Below, in pieces: positions 9,857 to 21,944 of a stretch of 64,000 nucleotides of DNA; positions within the stretch are counted from its first letter, which is position 1, and every line of letters begins with the position of its first letter. Both the position numbers and the translations under genes were made by a program. This stretch comes from Lonicera japonica (taxonomy: Eukaryota; Streptophyta; Magnoliopsida; Dipsacales; Caprifoliaceae), in NCBI GenBank assembly GCA_021464415.1, contig CM038467.1, forward strand, positions 66,779,159-66,843,158, written 5' to 3'. The notes beneath the pieces were generated by a model, which was given only the letters and a program-made list of their open reading frames with translations, did no database searches and had not been told where the DNA came from.

Positions 9857-12463
9857 TGGGTTGGCCGTGGTTGGGGTTCCCCCAACACCATTTCTTTAGA
9901 GTGGCGACCGGCACCGGCCCCTGTCCAGGAGTTGTTCCTTGCGACTCCTTTTGGTTCTTTCTTCGATGCCCTTCCAGAGCGGGTATCTAGGGCGACTGTG
10001 TTGGTGTCGGCTCTGGCCTGTCATTGGTGGGACACCACTCATACCTTCCACTAGAGCTGGGGGGAGATGGCGATGACCCCGTTAGACCTGTTTACTTTGA
10101 TCGGGATTCCTTCAGGGGGTGTCCCTATCCAGATTAACGTCCCCTTGCGTCTGACGGCAGAGGGCATCGTCGGTGCATTAGGATGGTTTTCGGAGTGATG
10201 GAGTTCCGGTGATACGATTCCTCGGGCTGTTTTAGTCACGTGCCTGGCGACAAAGAGAGCCAAATTGATTGCTTCAGGAGCGCCGATGACCCGCCAGGAG
10301 GCGTGTCAGTATGCCTGCGTCCTTCTCTTACAGACGCTCCACGATTTGTTCGAGGCCCGTGGGGGGGACCCGACCCATCTCTGGTGGCTGCCCTATCTTC
10401 GGGATTTCAGTATTATGTTTGACTATGACTGGGGTGGTTTTATTCTTGCCGTCCTTTACAATGCTATGGACCAGGTTTCTCGCCATCTAGCCCTGAACCT
10501 CAAGGGCTTTTCTTTCCTGTGGGAGGTATACACCTTTGTTCTCTTATCTTTGCTTCAGTCTTTGTATATTATCTGTTGATTGTTGCTGATATTCTTTATT
10601 TTTCCTCTTCAAAGTTGGTTCGTGGCGTATACCCGTCTGGGTCGCGCCCAGGTGGATCTCCTCGTTGAGAACGAGGATCAGTTTCCCCTTCTCTGCCGAT
10701 TCATCGCGGGGAACTACAGGGCTCCCTATGTATACCGGACTCGAGAGACCGAAGCTGCTGTCGTCCATGACCTGTTGGAGGAGCAGGTAAATATCTTAAT
10801 ATTCTTTCTTTTCAAGTTGGACAAATAGTAAATGAAATACAAATAACTAAAAATTAAATTTTGTTTTTGTTCAGATTGAGTGGGCCCCCTAGGGTGATTT
10901 GGGCCTCCACTTCAAATATGGCCGTGCTTTGACCGCCTCGAGGACCAGGCGGCTTATTAGGGATGAGTACGGCCTCCATTTTTACTTGGGCGAGAGAGTT
11001 ATTCGCTAGCATACACCGGCCAGTGGCCTAGGGTTCCTTTGTTTTTGCCAGTTTTGATGAGGCAGACGGGTGAGATTGACCATGTGGTGGTGCAGGCGTT
11101 GGTCGACGGGCTCAGTTTTTAGACTTTCACCAAGGAAGGAGATTATGCTATTTTTGCCGCCCGTTACTTGATGAGAGAGCCGAAGGGGACTCGGGGACGG
11201 GTCTTCTATGAGAGGTACCGGGCATTGGGAGGTGATCCCAACTACATACGAGGATAGAATCATTTGTCCCGGACAGTTCCTAGTCAGCTGCCGCCTGTCC
11301 CCGATCAGAGGGACAACATTTTGGACTTTGACGATGACGATCCTGAGGGAGAGAGGGACATCCCTGCTGGTGCTGAGGGGAGCTATGATAGGCCCGGGGG
11401 TGATGATAGACCCGAGGGTGGTGAGGGAGGTAGGACAGCGGCTGTTCCAGAGCAGCCCCCTCAGACTACGCCTAAAGAGGAGCAGCCTGCCAAGGGTTTT
11501 GAGTTCCCCACCGTCCGTCAGCATCTCCGGTTGCTATTTTGAGGCTGCTGAGGCTACTGAGGGAGGTGCAGCAGATTTTTCGGAGCGGTCCTGGGAGCCT
11601 GCGGACTTTGGGGTCGACTATGAGCAGTTTGGGCGGACCCCTTCTGCTGCTGCGTGCACCACTCCTTCTAGCGGGGTCCCGCCTTTGAGAGCGACAGCTA
11701 TAGTGGATCCCCCAGGTGGTCGTACTTACGCCACACTGACCCCTCTTCCGTCGACTGTTATGGGTCCTCCGCCCGATCTCCGAGTCTCGGTAGCTCATCT
11801 TCTCGGCCTCCCCTGTTCCCGATTCGCTAGGAGGGTGGGTCCACTTCTGCTGATATTTCAGTGGGCTCGTCCATTCCTTCGGTAGATCTTCCTCCACTTC
11901 CCAGAGATATCTCTTATGTTGGCGTCGGTTTACATCGATATACTATTCCTGAGTATCTTCTTCCTGAGGATGCTTTTGACTTCTTGGGTGGTCGTTCTGG
12001 TGATGAGGTGACTACTTCAGCTTTCCTTGATGCTTTTATATCTATATTTATTTATTTCGACTGTGCTGATTCTCTTATCTTATGTCTTTCACAGTGGGTG
12101 AGTGTACGGGCGGCGGATTTGAGGGCTTGGCACGCCCAGCACCTCTACAACTGGAACCTCCTCTAGTACGTCGGTCGAGACCCTCCAGCATACATGCGTG
12201 ACTATCAGAGGGCGATTGATGTTTCTTTACGGCCGGGTGACCCTCTGACTTCTTTTCATGCTCGGACAGAGTCTCGGAGGAGCAGTAGTCGGACTTTTAG
12301 GCAGTCTCGGTCCTCGGTGATTCATCCTACGGCTCCTGCCCAGTCGATGGGGCCTTCCCAGGCAGTAGTCCCTCATACTCAGGGCGTCACAGTGGTTGAC
12401 CTTACTCCCGAGGAGGGCTCGGGTGATAGTGGGAGCGTGTCAAAGAGCGCTCGAGTAGATTAG
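9857..12463 (+). pseudogene. Antisense gene 1 of element C: PMD protein, exons 2-5, decayed
   Basis: It lies opposite to gag-pol. By comparison with copy B the exons are about 9857-10525, 10613-10786, 10875-12007 and 12095-12463, with GT-AG introns. Exon 2 shows the plant mobile domain core: WVGRGWGSPN, then VSRATVLVSALACHWWDTTHTFH, a GE-M-TPLDLF segment and GIPSGGVPI. Exon 4 has a D/E/P-rich acidic tract, and exon 5 has an RSE/SRRSSSR-type basic serine-arginine tract and ends KSARVD. Exon 1 and its promoter are missing because of the deletion near 9530. Stops interrupt exons 2, 4 and 5, mostly TAG or TGA at positions where copy B has Trp or Gln. The exon 3 acceptor reads AA where AG is expected. 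PMD genes captured by Ty3/gypsy elements are known in plants; the molecular role is not. Confidence 0.75.
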
Positions 12464-12867
12464 CTTTCTTTTCCTGCATTTAGTTAGTTCAGACAGATAT
12501 GTACATGTTTTAGACATAAATTTAGTTTTAAAAGCTGTTCTTTTTATTGGATTTATGAAAAATCTTTATTTGTGTCTGATGATGTACTTTTTCCTTATCT
12601 GTGATGAAAAGGTAATAATTACATGAATCGATAATTTAGGAGTCATACCATTGTGATGTGGCAGTTCTTAGGGTTCCTGCAAAAGAACAGAGTAAGCACA
12701 AAATGCATCCAGAAGTGATTATTTTGGCAAGAATGACTCTTATGTGTAAGAAAAGCAAAAATAGGGTGACACCAAAGGGGATTGTCGCGCGACAAACAGG
12801 CACAGGACCATCTTTTTTGCTATAAATACACCCATCTTCCTTCCTTCATCCCCGCACCTTTTCCAAA
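12464..12867 (+). promoter_or_regulatory. Promoter of antisense gene 2, element C
   Basis: A perfect TGTCGCGCGACA palindrome lies at 12783-12794. A TATA box (GCTATAAATACACC) starts at 12821, 26 bp further on, and the ATG follows at 12868. The palindrome and TATA arrangement recurs at 25393-25437, at 34170-34239 and in the LTR U3. The rest of the interval is AT-rich 3' flank of antisense gene 1. Confidence 0.7.
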
Positions 12868-14124
12868 ATGTCTTCTTATCGCACCAATTCTGATTTTTCT
12901 TACGTTAATGCTCGAGATGCTCTAATATCTTCTGAAAACGGCTTGAATTTTGGTGCTTTTAGCCCTTTAGCGGGTTGGTACCATCGTCCTGTAGATTTTT
13001 CCTTTTTGCTAGGTGCTTTGTATTTCTGGAGCCCTGCGGATCATCTTTTTCGTTTTGGGCTAGATGAGCTCTGCCCGACTTATGAAGAGTTCTCCTGGCT
13101 GTTGCGCTCTGATGTACGTCTTCCGATGGCTGTTCCCATAGAAGAAATCGGTCCTCGAGATATGCTGATTGCTCTGTTAGCTATTCCCCAAGCGGCCTGT
13201 GATGGTTTTATTATCGACGGGCTTCTTGACCTCCATAAAATGGTGAGGTTTTTTCATCGCTACGAAGAGAGAGCTTCTTATAGTATGGGGCGTACTGCGG
13301 CGGCCTTAATCTGTCTTGTTTCCGATATGTTACTGGTGACGGGCTCTTCCCGGGTCGATCCGACTATTCTGGGTTTGATTTACCATACTAGGAACGGGGA
13401 GTCTATAGTGCCAATTGTTCTTGCAGAGACTCTGAACGGCCTAGATGATCTTCAAAGGTGAGCTTCACCCTTTTTCACGGGAAGCCCTCGTTTGCTATAC
13501 ATGTGGCTGTTGGAGCATTTTCGATCGGTGGATTTCAACGGGGTGCGACTTGACAACCCGACACACTTTTTCCGTCGTCCTCTCTTTGGTGCTTTGACCA
13601 TGTCTTCCTCTGATTGGACGGTGTGGTTTTTGGAGAACTTTTGGACTATCCGGTGGAACATTCCTTGGTGGAAGCTGAGGGTGATGGTGCTTAGTACAGG
13701 GAATCAGAACTATGTTCGGCTCCGCGGACTCTGGTTTACCTCCTTTTATCTCCCAAGACGTTTTCTTCAGCAGTTTAACGTTCCTCAGGAGGTTCCCCTT
13801 GGTCTGAACAACTTCTCCTCTGAGTTTAAATTTGTGACCCCGCATGTTTCTTTATCGGTAGAGAGGATGTGGCGTGCTCGACTGACTCGTCAGTTCAACT
13901 ATGCCCGTTTCGGTTTTACCAGGCCCCTTCGGGCTGACATTTTCTGTTCTCGTTGAGGGTCTTTGGAAGGGGAGCTAATTGATGATCCCTTCCAAATGGA
14001 GTGGTTCCGGTTCATGGATTCTAAGCCCACAGAGGAGAACATTGTCTTTGCGTACCAGATCCTTAATGAGGCTCGAATTGACTTGGCTACTGGGGACCCT
14101 GCTTGGCCTACCCTTAGGGATTAG
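12868..14124 (+). pseudogene. Antisense gene 2 of element C: PMD/DUF-like protein with two stops
   Basis: This is a single uninterrupted reading register of 419 codons, the same length (1257 bp) as copy B at 24098-25354. It starts MSSYRTNSDFSYVNARDAL and ends AWPTLRD. Key segments are HLFRFGLDELCPTYEEFSWLL (about residues 65-85), RDMLIALLAI, and a Trp/aromatic-rich C-terminal half (WTVWFLENFW, WKLRVMVLSTG, RMWRARLTRQFNYARFG). The ELCPTYEEF phrase resembles retrotransposon-associated plant mobile domain or DUF7745-type proteins; I cannot choose between them by eye. TGA stops are at 13459 and 13954, where copy B has Gly and Trp. There is no intron. The 3' end points at the pol end of C, 220 bp away. 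Confidence 0.7.
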
Positions 14125-14343
14125 GTTTTTCAGTATGCTGTATCTCCTTTGTAACTTTCGGTGTTCTAAACCACCTTAATAATATATGAAGGACTATTTA
14201 TGGGAAATAAATTTCTTTACAAAGTTTAAACCGGGCCTGAAGTCACTTCTCAGGTTGCCTACGTTCCCCTTTTTGATTTTTCAAAAACACAAATTTGAGT
14301 TGGGGGCTCAGGTTTACGTAGTTCTTATCTGTACATGTTACAT
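14125..14343. other. Interval between convergent antisense gene 2 and pol, element C
   Basis: Antisense gene 2 (plus) ends at 14124 and pol (minus) ends at 14344. The 219 bp between is conserved in copy B (23881-24097), including a block reading CTGAAGTCACTTCTCAGG and AACGTAGGCAACC on one strand or the other. It must hold the 3' ends of both transcripts. I see no clear polyadenylation signal pair. Confidence 0.5.
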
Positions 14344-15599
14344 TTATTGGTAATACTTCTTCAGTCGATCTATGTTGACTGGTGAATGCAGTAACTGTCC
14401 GTCTAAGTCAGTGAGTATAGCGGCACCCCCTGTGTCAATCTCTTTGACGATGTATGGCCCCGTCCACTTCTGCCCGAACTTTCCCCTTGGGTCTCTGGCT
14501 GGCTCTCGAATTTCTTTTAATACGATGTCGTTCTCATTGATACCCCGAGTCTTCACTTTCTGGTTAAATGCTCGAGCAATTCTCTTCTGATACCCTCGGT
14601 GGTGGTATGCGGCTTTCAATCTTTTCTCATCTAGCAGTGCCAGCTCATTATAACGTGCCTGGACCCACTCCAGCTCATTGATTTGATTATCTAGCATTAT
14701 TCTGAGGGAGGGAACCTCTAATTCAACAGAGAGGACTGCTTCCATCCCGTATGTAAGTGAAAATGGGGTTGCCCCGGTGGAGACCCTCTCAGTGGTACGG
14801 TATTCCCATAATGCAAATGGCAATTTCTCGGGCCAGTCCCGATAGGTGTCGGTCATCTTGGTTAGGATATTCTTCAGATTCTTGTTGGCGGCCTCAACTG
14901 CCCCATTGGTTTGTGGTCTATATTACAAAGATTTGTGTCAGATGATACCGTATTCCTCCATGACTGTATTAGCCTCTCCTTCGAAGTGAGTGCCATTGTC
15001 CGAGATGATCTTATGTAAGACCCCATACCGGCAGATGATGTTCCGTCTAATGAATCGGGCAACTTTTCTGGCGTCAAGGGTTTGAAAAGACTCGGCTTCT
15101 ACCTATTTGGTGAAGTAGTCGATGGCCACTAGTATGAATTCATGGCCGTTGCTGGCTTTGGGTGAAATCTTCCCAATGATGTCAATTCCCCAGGTTGCGA
15201 AAGGCCAGGGAGCAATCATGTTGTACAACTCTTTCGGAGGAAGTTTCTGAAACATAGCGTAGATTTGGCACTTGTGACAGCGGCGTACGTGGTTAACGCA
15301 GTTGTTCTGCAGGGTAGACCAGTAATATCCTTGCCTGATGATTTTACGGGCAAGTGTATGACCGCTCATATGGGGTCCACAATCGCCCCCATGTATCTAA
15401 TCAATCATTTTGACAGATTTTTCTTCAGTGAGACATTGGAGATGGGTCCCGTCGTAGTTCCTCTTATATAGCCTTCCAGCACAAAGTATGAACCTTGATG
15501 CTAATCTCCTGAGTGTGACCCGCGTTCTCTTGTCTGTTTGCTCGGGATACCGATGATTCTTCAATAGGTTCCAGATGTCATAAACCAAGTGGTTGAGTC
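14344..15599 (-). pseudogene. Element C integrase, decayed
   Basis: The minus-strand order is zinc-binding domain (GGDCGPHMSGHTLARKIIRQG...CHKCQ, near 15270-15400), catalytic core (WGIDIIGKI near 15180, then ISDNGTHFEGEAN near 15000, then NGAVEAANKNLKN near 14890), and a C-terminal region (14344-14856) ending HSPVNIDRLKKYYQ. The DDE residues are visible. Stops or shifts lie near 15100, 14950 and 14930. The C-terminal segment is open for 170 codons. Integrase inserts the reverse-transcribed DNA; this copy is dead. The same segment recurs in element B at 23437-23880. Confidence 0.85.
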
Positions 15600-16181
15600 C
15601 CCATTCTTTTCATTCTCTACTTCCATGGCCATGCAGTGTGCTGGTCCTGATCTTCTTTGAATGGTAAGAGTTATTTCTTCCATCCCCTCCGGGGTATCAA
15701 TCATAGATGCCAGGGTTGCTAGTGCGTCATCAAAATTGTTTTGTGACCTGGGTATATAGTAGAACTCCGAATGCTCAAATTTTCTGGCGACATCCTCTAG
15801 CCGGGCAAGGTAGGGGACTAACTTTTCATCTCTGATCTTTCATTCCTTTAGAACTTGGTGGACCACTAATGCCAAATCTCCGTACACTTGTATTCTCTTT
15901 ATACCCCTTTGGAGTGCGATCTCTAACCCGATTATACAGGCTTCATACTCGGCCATGTTGTTGGTGCAGAAGAAGTCTAATCGATACGATACCAGGGAGT
16001 GAGTTTGGTCTGGAGAGACTAACAGGATGCCTATTCCGTTTCCGTTTCGGTTGGCGGCCCCGTCAAAGTACAGTTTCCAGTCTTCATTGATCTCAACATT
16101 CATGATAGTTTCATCCGAAAATTCGGCTTCTTCTAGCATGTCCCCCAATATCAGATTGTGGGCCAGGTAATCAGCTATGAT
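15600..16181 (-). pseudogene. Element C second (archaeal-type) RNase H
   Basis: The minus-strand frame 15840-16148 reads WKLYFDGAANRNGNGIGILL, then NNMAEYEACIIGLEIA and VYGDLALVVHQV. This is the archaeal-type RNase H (aRH) carried only by TAT-lineage plant Ty3/gypsy elements, between the first RNase H and integrase. D (FDGAA), E (AEYEA) and D (YGDL) are present. The downstream part (to 15600) is recognisable but carries stops. Its presence is the main basis for assigning A, B and C to the TAT lineage. Confidence 0.85.
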
Positions 16182-18021
16182 CTTGCCTTTGACTGCCTTC
16201 TAGGTCATGTAGGTGATGTCGAATTCGGAGAGTAGAAATAACCATTTTGTCATGCGGTTTGAGAGAACTGGTTTCTCGAAGAGGTATTTCAACGGATCAA
16301 TTCGTGATGCCAGGATGACCGGGGAAAGCCAGCATGTAATGCCGTAATTTCTGTGTTACCCAGACGAGGGCGGTGCATGATTTCTCCAATGGTGTGTAGT
16401 TTATCTCAAACGGGGACAGCTTCTTGCTAATGTAATAGATGGCCTATTCTTTCCGTGTATCGGTCAGATGTTGGGCTAGCATGGCTCCTGCAGCCGAATC
16501 AATGACGGTCAGGTATAGAATTAGTGGTAGTCCGGTCTGTGGTGGGGCTAACACTGGAGGTTTGGAGAGGTAGTCTTTTATTCTATCAAAAGCTTCCTGG
16601 CACTGATCGTCCCATTCTCCTGGTGAAGACTTCCTCAGGAGTTTGAAGATAAGTTCGCAAGTCTGAGTAAGCTGAGAGATGAACCTGCTAATGTACTGCA
16701 AATTACCCAAAAATCCTCGGACTTCCTTCTCGGTACGAGGCTCGGGCATGTCTCGGATAGCTCAAACTTTGGCAGGGTCTACCTCGATTCCCTTTTTACT
16801 GACGACATAGCCCAGGAGTTTTTCTTTGGTTACCCCAAACACACATTTCTGCGGATTGAGTCTTATCTGATACTGGCGGAGCCGGTTAAAAAAGGCTCGC
16901 AAGGCTAGTACATGGCCTTCCCTCTCTTTTGACTTGATTATCATGTCGTCCACATACACCTCTACTTCTTTGTGAATCATGTCGTAGAAGATAGCTGTTG
17001 CTGCCCTCTGATATGTTGCTCCGGCATTCTTCAGCCCGAATGGCATAACGGTGTAGCAGTATGTTCCCCACGGTGTGATAAATGCTATTTTCTCTTGGTG
17101 ATCCGGGTGCATCTTGATCTGGTTATACCCAGCAAAACCGTCCACGAATGATTTCAAGGCATGGTTAGCGGTATCATCTACTATTAGATCAATGTTGGGT
17201 AATGGGAAATCGTCTTTCGGGCAAGCTTTATTGAGATCTCGGTAATCTACGCACATGCGGACTTTCCCATTTGCCTTTGGAACGGGCACAATGTTGGCTA
17301 ACCATGAAGGGTACTCGATCACCCGCAAGAACCCCACACTTAATTGTTTCATCACTTCTTCTTTTACTTTTAAGGACCATTCCGGCGTAAGTTTTCTCAA
17401 CTTTTGCTTGACGGGCCTAAATTCCGGCTTGGTGTGTATCTCGTGCATGACTATCTGGCTGTTCAAACCTGGCATATCTGCATAGGACCAGGCGAAGATA
17501 TCCACGTACTCATTCAGAGTTTGTGTGAATTCTTCTCTTTCTGTCTCACTTAGACTTGCCCCAATACGGACCTCTTTTCTTTCCTCTCCTATCCCGAGGT
17601 TAATCACAAGAGTGTTTTCTTCCTTGCTCTGTATACGCTGTTCCTCATGTTCAGGGTGTTCGTTTAGTCTTTCCAACTCCATATAAGTAATTACAGAATT
17701 AAAATTAACAGGATAACGCAAAACAGAGTCTTCTTTATTGTTAATAGCGCTTATAGGTACAAGTTTAAACAGTAAATCTAAGAGTGACTCCTCCCTAGCC
17801 TTACCCTCACTCTTATCTCTCACCCTTACAATTTCACTATTTCCCCCTTTTTCTTGGTAATCCGGATCAGCGTGTATCAAGTGTACATGGTCGTCTCTTG
17901 GCTCGTCACCCCCTAGAGCCATGATGTCGAAGAGGTCTCCGATCAGTTCTTCCACTTCATCTTCCTTGTCTTCATTTTCTTCCTTCGGCCCGATCGTTAA
18001 CTTGGTAGAGAAGCTGTGCAA
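16182..18021 (-). pseudogene. Element C reverse transcriptase and RNase H
   Basis: The frame 16762-18021 (419 codons) begins with an acidic linker (EENEDKEDEVEELIG). It then holds reverse transcriptase with KVRMCVDYRDLNKACPKDDFP, FITPWGTYCYTVMPFGLKNAGATYQR and the catalytic EVYVDDMIIKS. The thumb follows (16444-16749) with EVRGFLGNLQYISRFI and the first RNase H (LTVIDSAAGAMLAQ). A stop separates the two frames, and RNase H decays after 16440. The YVDD box is intact. Confidence 0.85.
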
Positions 18022-18393
18022 AATATTTTCCTTGAGATAGAGGTCCTCTTCATAGAAGATTTCCCATCTTGGAAGGTTATCTCCGTCACTGTTTTTCCAA
18101 GGCTCCTGAAAGCCGCAAAAGAGGAAGTCCTCTCCTTCCTTGACGAAAAACCCATTCAGAGAGCTAAAACTTGGATACTGATGCCCTCAGCCCATTTTCT
18201 CTTGGTTGTCCTCTTCGGTGCGTTGGTACCCCAACCCTTCTCTTTCATGCCTCGTTACCGGTTCTAAGGCCTGAAGTAATCATGGCTGTCCCATTCCCAA
18301 ACTGGCCCCAGGTAAATATTTCATCATTCTTAGCATATTTGTGATCTTGGTGCTGAGACCGGAGATATTGTCAGGGGGTAGATACTCAATTCT

Positions 18394-19049
18394 CTAGGTG
18401 GTGAGAGCTTGTACTTGAGGCTCGTAAGAAAAGCCTCCCAGCTGTATGCTCTGACTCCCGATGCCCAATACAGGTAACTCCAGATCCGTCAAGGTCCTTT
18501 CAGGATTTCCTTGGATGGTGATTATTTCCCTTCGAACGGTATCTTGATCTTCTGGTGTAAGGAGAAGGGGAGTGCTCCTATGTCTTGTAGCCATGCTCTT
18601 CCCAACAGGAGGTTAAAACTAGAGGGAATGTCTATTATTTGAAAGTCAGCTGGAAAGTTTTCGGGACCGACCATGAGATCTAGCTTTAGGGAACCTAGAA
18701 TGCCCCTTCTGGTGTTGTCATAGGCTCTAACGGTCACAGCTGACGGGGAAAGTTCTGAGTCTAAGATACCTAGACATCTGGCGGTCTTCAAAGGGCAGAC
18801 ATTTATGGTTGACCCGTTGTCGATGAGGACCTGCGGCAGGATTTTCCCTCGGGTTCGGACAGTAATATTGAGGGCCAGACTGTGTTTCTTCCCTAATGGA
18901 GATAAGTCTTCATCTGAGAATGACAGACTTCTTTGGACTGTAAGGGACCCGATCATGTTTGGTAGTTGTTCTAGTGTGAAATCTGGTGATATGACGGCCT
19001 CGTCTAGGAGTTTGATGAAGGCGGTCCTATGAGGTTTGGAGGTGCCCAA
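18394..19049 (-). pseudogene. Element C protease region
   Basis: The minus-strand frame 18522-19049 contains a retropepsin-like active site, VLIDNGSTINVCPL, in a GKILPQ...SPSAVTVRAYDNTRRGILG context, then FNLLLGRAWLQDIGALP. The D-N-G-S form is usual in TAT proteases. The frame overlaps the end of gag, which implies a frameshift in this copy, and a second frame (18394-18594) continues the same domain. The gap 18022-18393 is a degraded linker toward reverse transcriptase. Confidence 0.8.
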
Positions 19050-21429
19050 ATGGTGATGTGTGCCTGAGTTTTCTTCAACTGTTCCAATACTCGATCTTCT
19101 CTTATTTCCTTAGGAGGTGGTGATTTCTCGGCATCCATTGGCGGTGGCTGGTATACCCTTCCTGAACAGGTAATTTGTTGTATCCAAAGGGATGCTGGGT
19201 CTGATCCCTCTGAGATTTCTGATGACTCTGGCTCTTCCGACCAACTGAAAGTCTCGGGGGAGGTTTCTGTCATACAGATTGTCTTTTTAGGGGGGCCTCG
19301 GGGCTTCCACGACTGTTTCTTCTTGTCCTTGGTTTTGATTGTAAGTGGTTGTGAGATCCCCTGATTGGTCTTTCCTAACCCTTGCCCGGGTAGGAAGTTC
19401 ATTTTAGCCATCCATTGGTCAATTATCGGATTGAGGCCTGGGGCCACTTGAGCCTTTGTTGGCAGTACAACGGGCGTCTTGTAGGCTGGGTCATCTCTAA
19501 TGAGTCCTACGGGATCAAAGCCTTCTTCATCAGTGGTTAAGGCGTTAATCCCCGCAGGTGGAGCATGGTTGGGAAGGGGGTTGTTGGTAACATTGGGCCC
19601 GCCGGGTGCGGGGATGGTTCCGGCTTCAATGAGGTCCTGGATACGATGGCGAAGAGCCAAGCAGCGTTCCGTGTCATGGCCCACTGCTTGATGGTATGCA
19701 CAGTTCTCGTTCATTCTCCAGGTGCTGGGAATAGGGTTTGGTGGGGGGCGCGGGTTGAGTGGAGTGATCAGTCCGGCCTTTTGGAGTAGTTCCAAGCTTT
19801 TGACCAGGGTAGTGGGAAGGGTGCAGAAGTTTTTTCTTTTCTTGGCCTCGGTGCTCGAAGAATCTCCTTGTGCAGCCAACTCATCGGAGGGGCTTGTTGT
19901 GACTATTGGAAGGGATTTTGTTGATAGGGGTATGAGCTTAGTTGATTCACGGCTGGAGTGGCTGTCTTTCTCCCGGTGTATGAGGCTTTCTTGGTATCAG
20001 TCACTACCTTCTTGGCCAATTCTTCCTCTACTTGCGACCCCATACTCAACAGGGCTCTGAAGTGTGGGAACACATGCTTTCCCATGCAACTTAGTACAGC
20101 TAGGGTGAAATTCTTCTGTATGATCTCCAACTGCTCTTCTTCATCGGGTCGTTTGGACATTTGGGAGGCCATCTCTCTCCAGCGTGTGACGAAATCGCTG
20201 AAGCTTTCTTTCTCGCCTTGCTTGGCCATTTCCAGGTGTTTACGGGTAATTTCCAAATCCTCGTTGGACTCGTATTTGGTCATGAACTCCTTGACGATAT
20301 CCCCCCAAGTTTTTGTGTGGTGTCTCTCCAAATCGAAAAACCATCTCAGGGCGGCACCCGTGAGAGTCATATGAAAGGCTTGAGCCAACTCCGGCTCTCC
20401 GCAACCGGACACTTGCATAGATCTGATGTAGGATTGGAGGTGAGTTTTCAGAGGTGTGGTTCCTGTGAATTTGGTGATGGAAGGGAGCTTGAATCCCTGG
20501 GGTAATCTTGCTTCTGGGTAGAGGGAGAAGGCATTCATATCTGTAATTTCGTCTGCCCCTTTTATTAGGGAAACCCCCCTTTGCAGAATTTTCATCTGCT
20601 CTTTCAGTTTCTTCATTTCTTCACTTTCTCTCGACACCTCATCGGGTTGTTCTCGAGCTATAACCTATTCTGCAAACACTGCTCGAAGTCGGTTGATGTC
20701 TGGGTACTCATTAGGAGGGGCTACTGGGGCCGATGGTGGAATAGGTCTTGCGGGGACTTGTGGCCATGGCTGGTATTGGGGATCAAGGCCTTGCTGAGGT
20801 TGTGGCCTGATGATGGGTGGCTCCTGTTGTTGGTAAGTGGGGCCTGAATCCGGGGCCTATTGATTTTGGTTATTGGGATCGGTCTGAACGGGACCGGGTG
20901 GGATAGGACCCGTTTTCTGTGGGTTGGTTCTTTGAACCGGGGGAAGTACTTGTGATGACTGCCCTTGATTCTGATCTCGATTCGGTGGTAGTCGTTCAAA
21001 CCCCGGTGGTGCGGCTCGTCTGGCTGACAACTCTTCTACTTGAACTCGGGTACTCTGTTGCTCGTTCGTGAGGTTTGCTAGACTCATGCTGACGGTCATT
21101 AGCAAACGATGCATCTCGGCTAAAGTTGGCTGAGGTGCAGACGCCTCGGCTAAGCTCTGATCTGTCTCTTGATTCTCGCGTCCATCGACCATTTCGGGTG
21201 TGCTTGGTCTTACTAGTCTTTCGGTATGATCTCGACCGGCCCAACCTTCCAGTCCGACGTTTGTTTTACGGCTGTAGACGAAACCACGTGGCGAAGATGA
21301 AGGAAGACTGTGGTGCGACTCAATTTTTGCCAAAAGAAACACTAAAAATTGTCGAGAAAAGACTCGGGTTTTAAAAAGGTGTTGTAAAGTAAGCCGTAAG
21401 GTGGTACATCCCCTATGGCTGTTTGACAA
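19004..21429 (-). pseudogene. Element C gag (capsid, zinc-binding and G-patch regions)
   Basis: Three minus-strand frames follow one another. 20857-21429 is a proline- and glutamine-rich N-terminus with a coiled-coil-like stretch. 19903-20637 holds the Retrotrans_gag capsid domain (GAALRWFFDLERHHTKTWGD, EFMTKYESN). 19004-19879 holds CAYHQAVGHDTERCLALRH, a modified zinc knuckle, and WMAKMNFLPGQGLGKTNQGI, a G-patch-like motif found in TAT gags. Stops or shifts separate the frames. Gag would package element RNA. The ATG at 21429 is tentative. Confidence 0.8.
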
Positions 21430-21924
21430 GTGTTTTAGTCAACTCGATCTTATATGCAGCGCAGGTGTACGAACGGTTAAGGCTTCAGGCTCCCTCCTTT
21501 TTGGCAAGACCTTGCAATATACCCCAGGGGCGGGTACGTGCAAGAGCCTTTTGATATACTTCCCGGGTATGTGAGTGTTCTCATCACTCGATATACCTCG
21601 GGGGCGTACTTGGCCAAGGAGAGTGGAAGTAAATGCTTTTGATTTATGTTGGCCCAAGCAAGCCAACTCCCTACTCACTTATAATACTTCCAAGGGTTTG
21701 GGGTAAATTCACACTCGTAGAACCAATGGATGATTTGTGAAAGTGCGTGTAAAGTTCGAAAGGTTGATTTCACAAATATCATTATCTTTATTACGTATTT
21801 TTGAAAAACTCCCATTTTTAGAAAAAGGTTTCTTCTCAATCAATTAACATAAGTAGGGAAAGCAGTAAAAACAAGTATTCAACAGATAAACAAAAGTCCA
21901 CATATAAGAGTCTAGTTTTCTACA
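21430..21924 (-). other. 5' leader of element C
   Basis: This is a leader of about 500 bp between primer site and gag. It has one 79-codon frame (21439-21678, minus) that I do not recognise and do not support as a gene. Confidence 0.5.
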
Positions 21925-21944
21925 GTCCCCAGCAGAGTCGCCAC
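21925..21944 (-). other. Primer binding site of element C (TAT type)
   Basis: The minus strand reads TGGCGACTCTGCTGGGGAC one base after the LTR end. TGGCGACTC-type primer sites are known from TAT/Ogre elements. This proves that 21945-23436 is the 5' LTR of a minus-strand element whose gag-pol lies to its left. Confidence 0.8.

Noticed and set aside
11472..11897. Open frames on the strand opposite antisense gene 1 (also 11006-11524, 10544-10768, 26898-27372)
   Set aside because: GC-rich coding exons leave open shadow frames. They are not conserved between elements B and C as proteins.
14874..15077. 67-codon minus-strand frame in the integrase region
   Set aside because: It is out of register with the integrase core, whose ISDNGTH and NGAVEAANK motifs are read in another frame over the same bases.
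19500..20847. Plus-strand frames over gag
   Set aside because: Shadows of the minus-strand gag, which has a clear capsid domain and zinc-binding motif.
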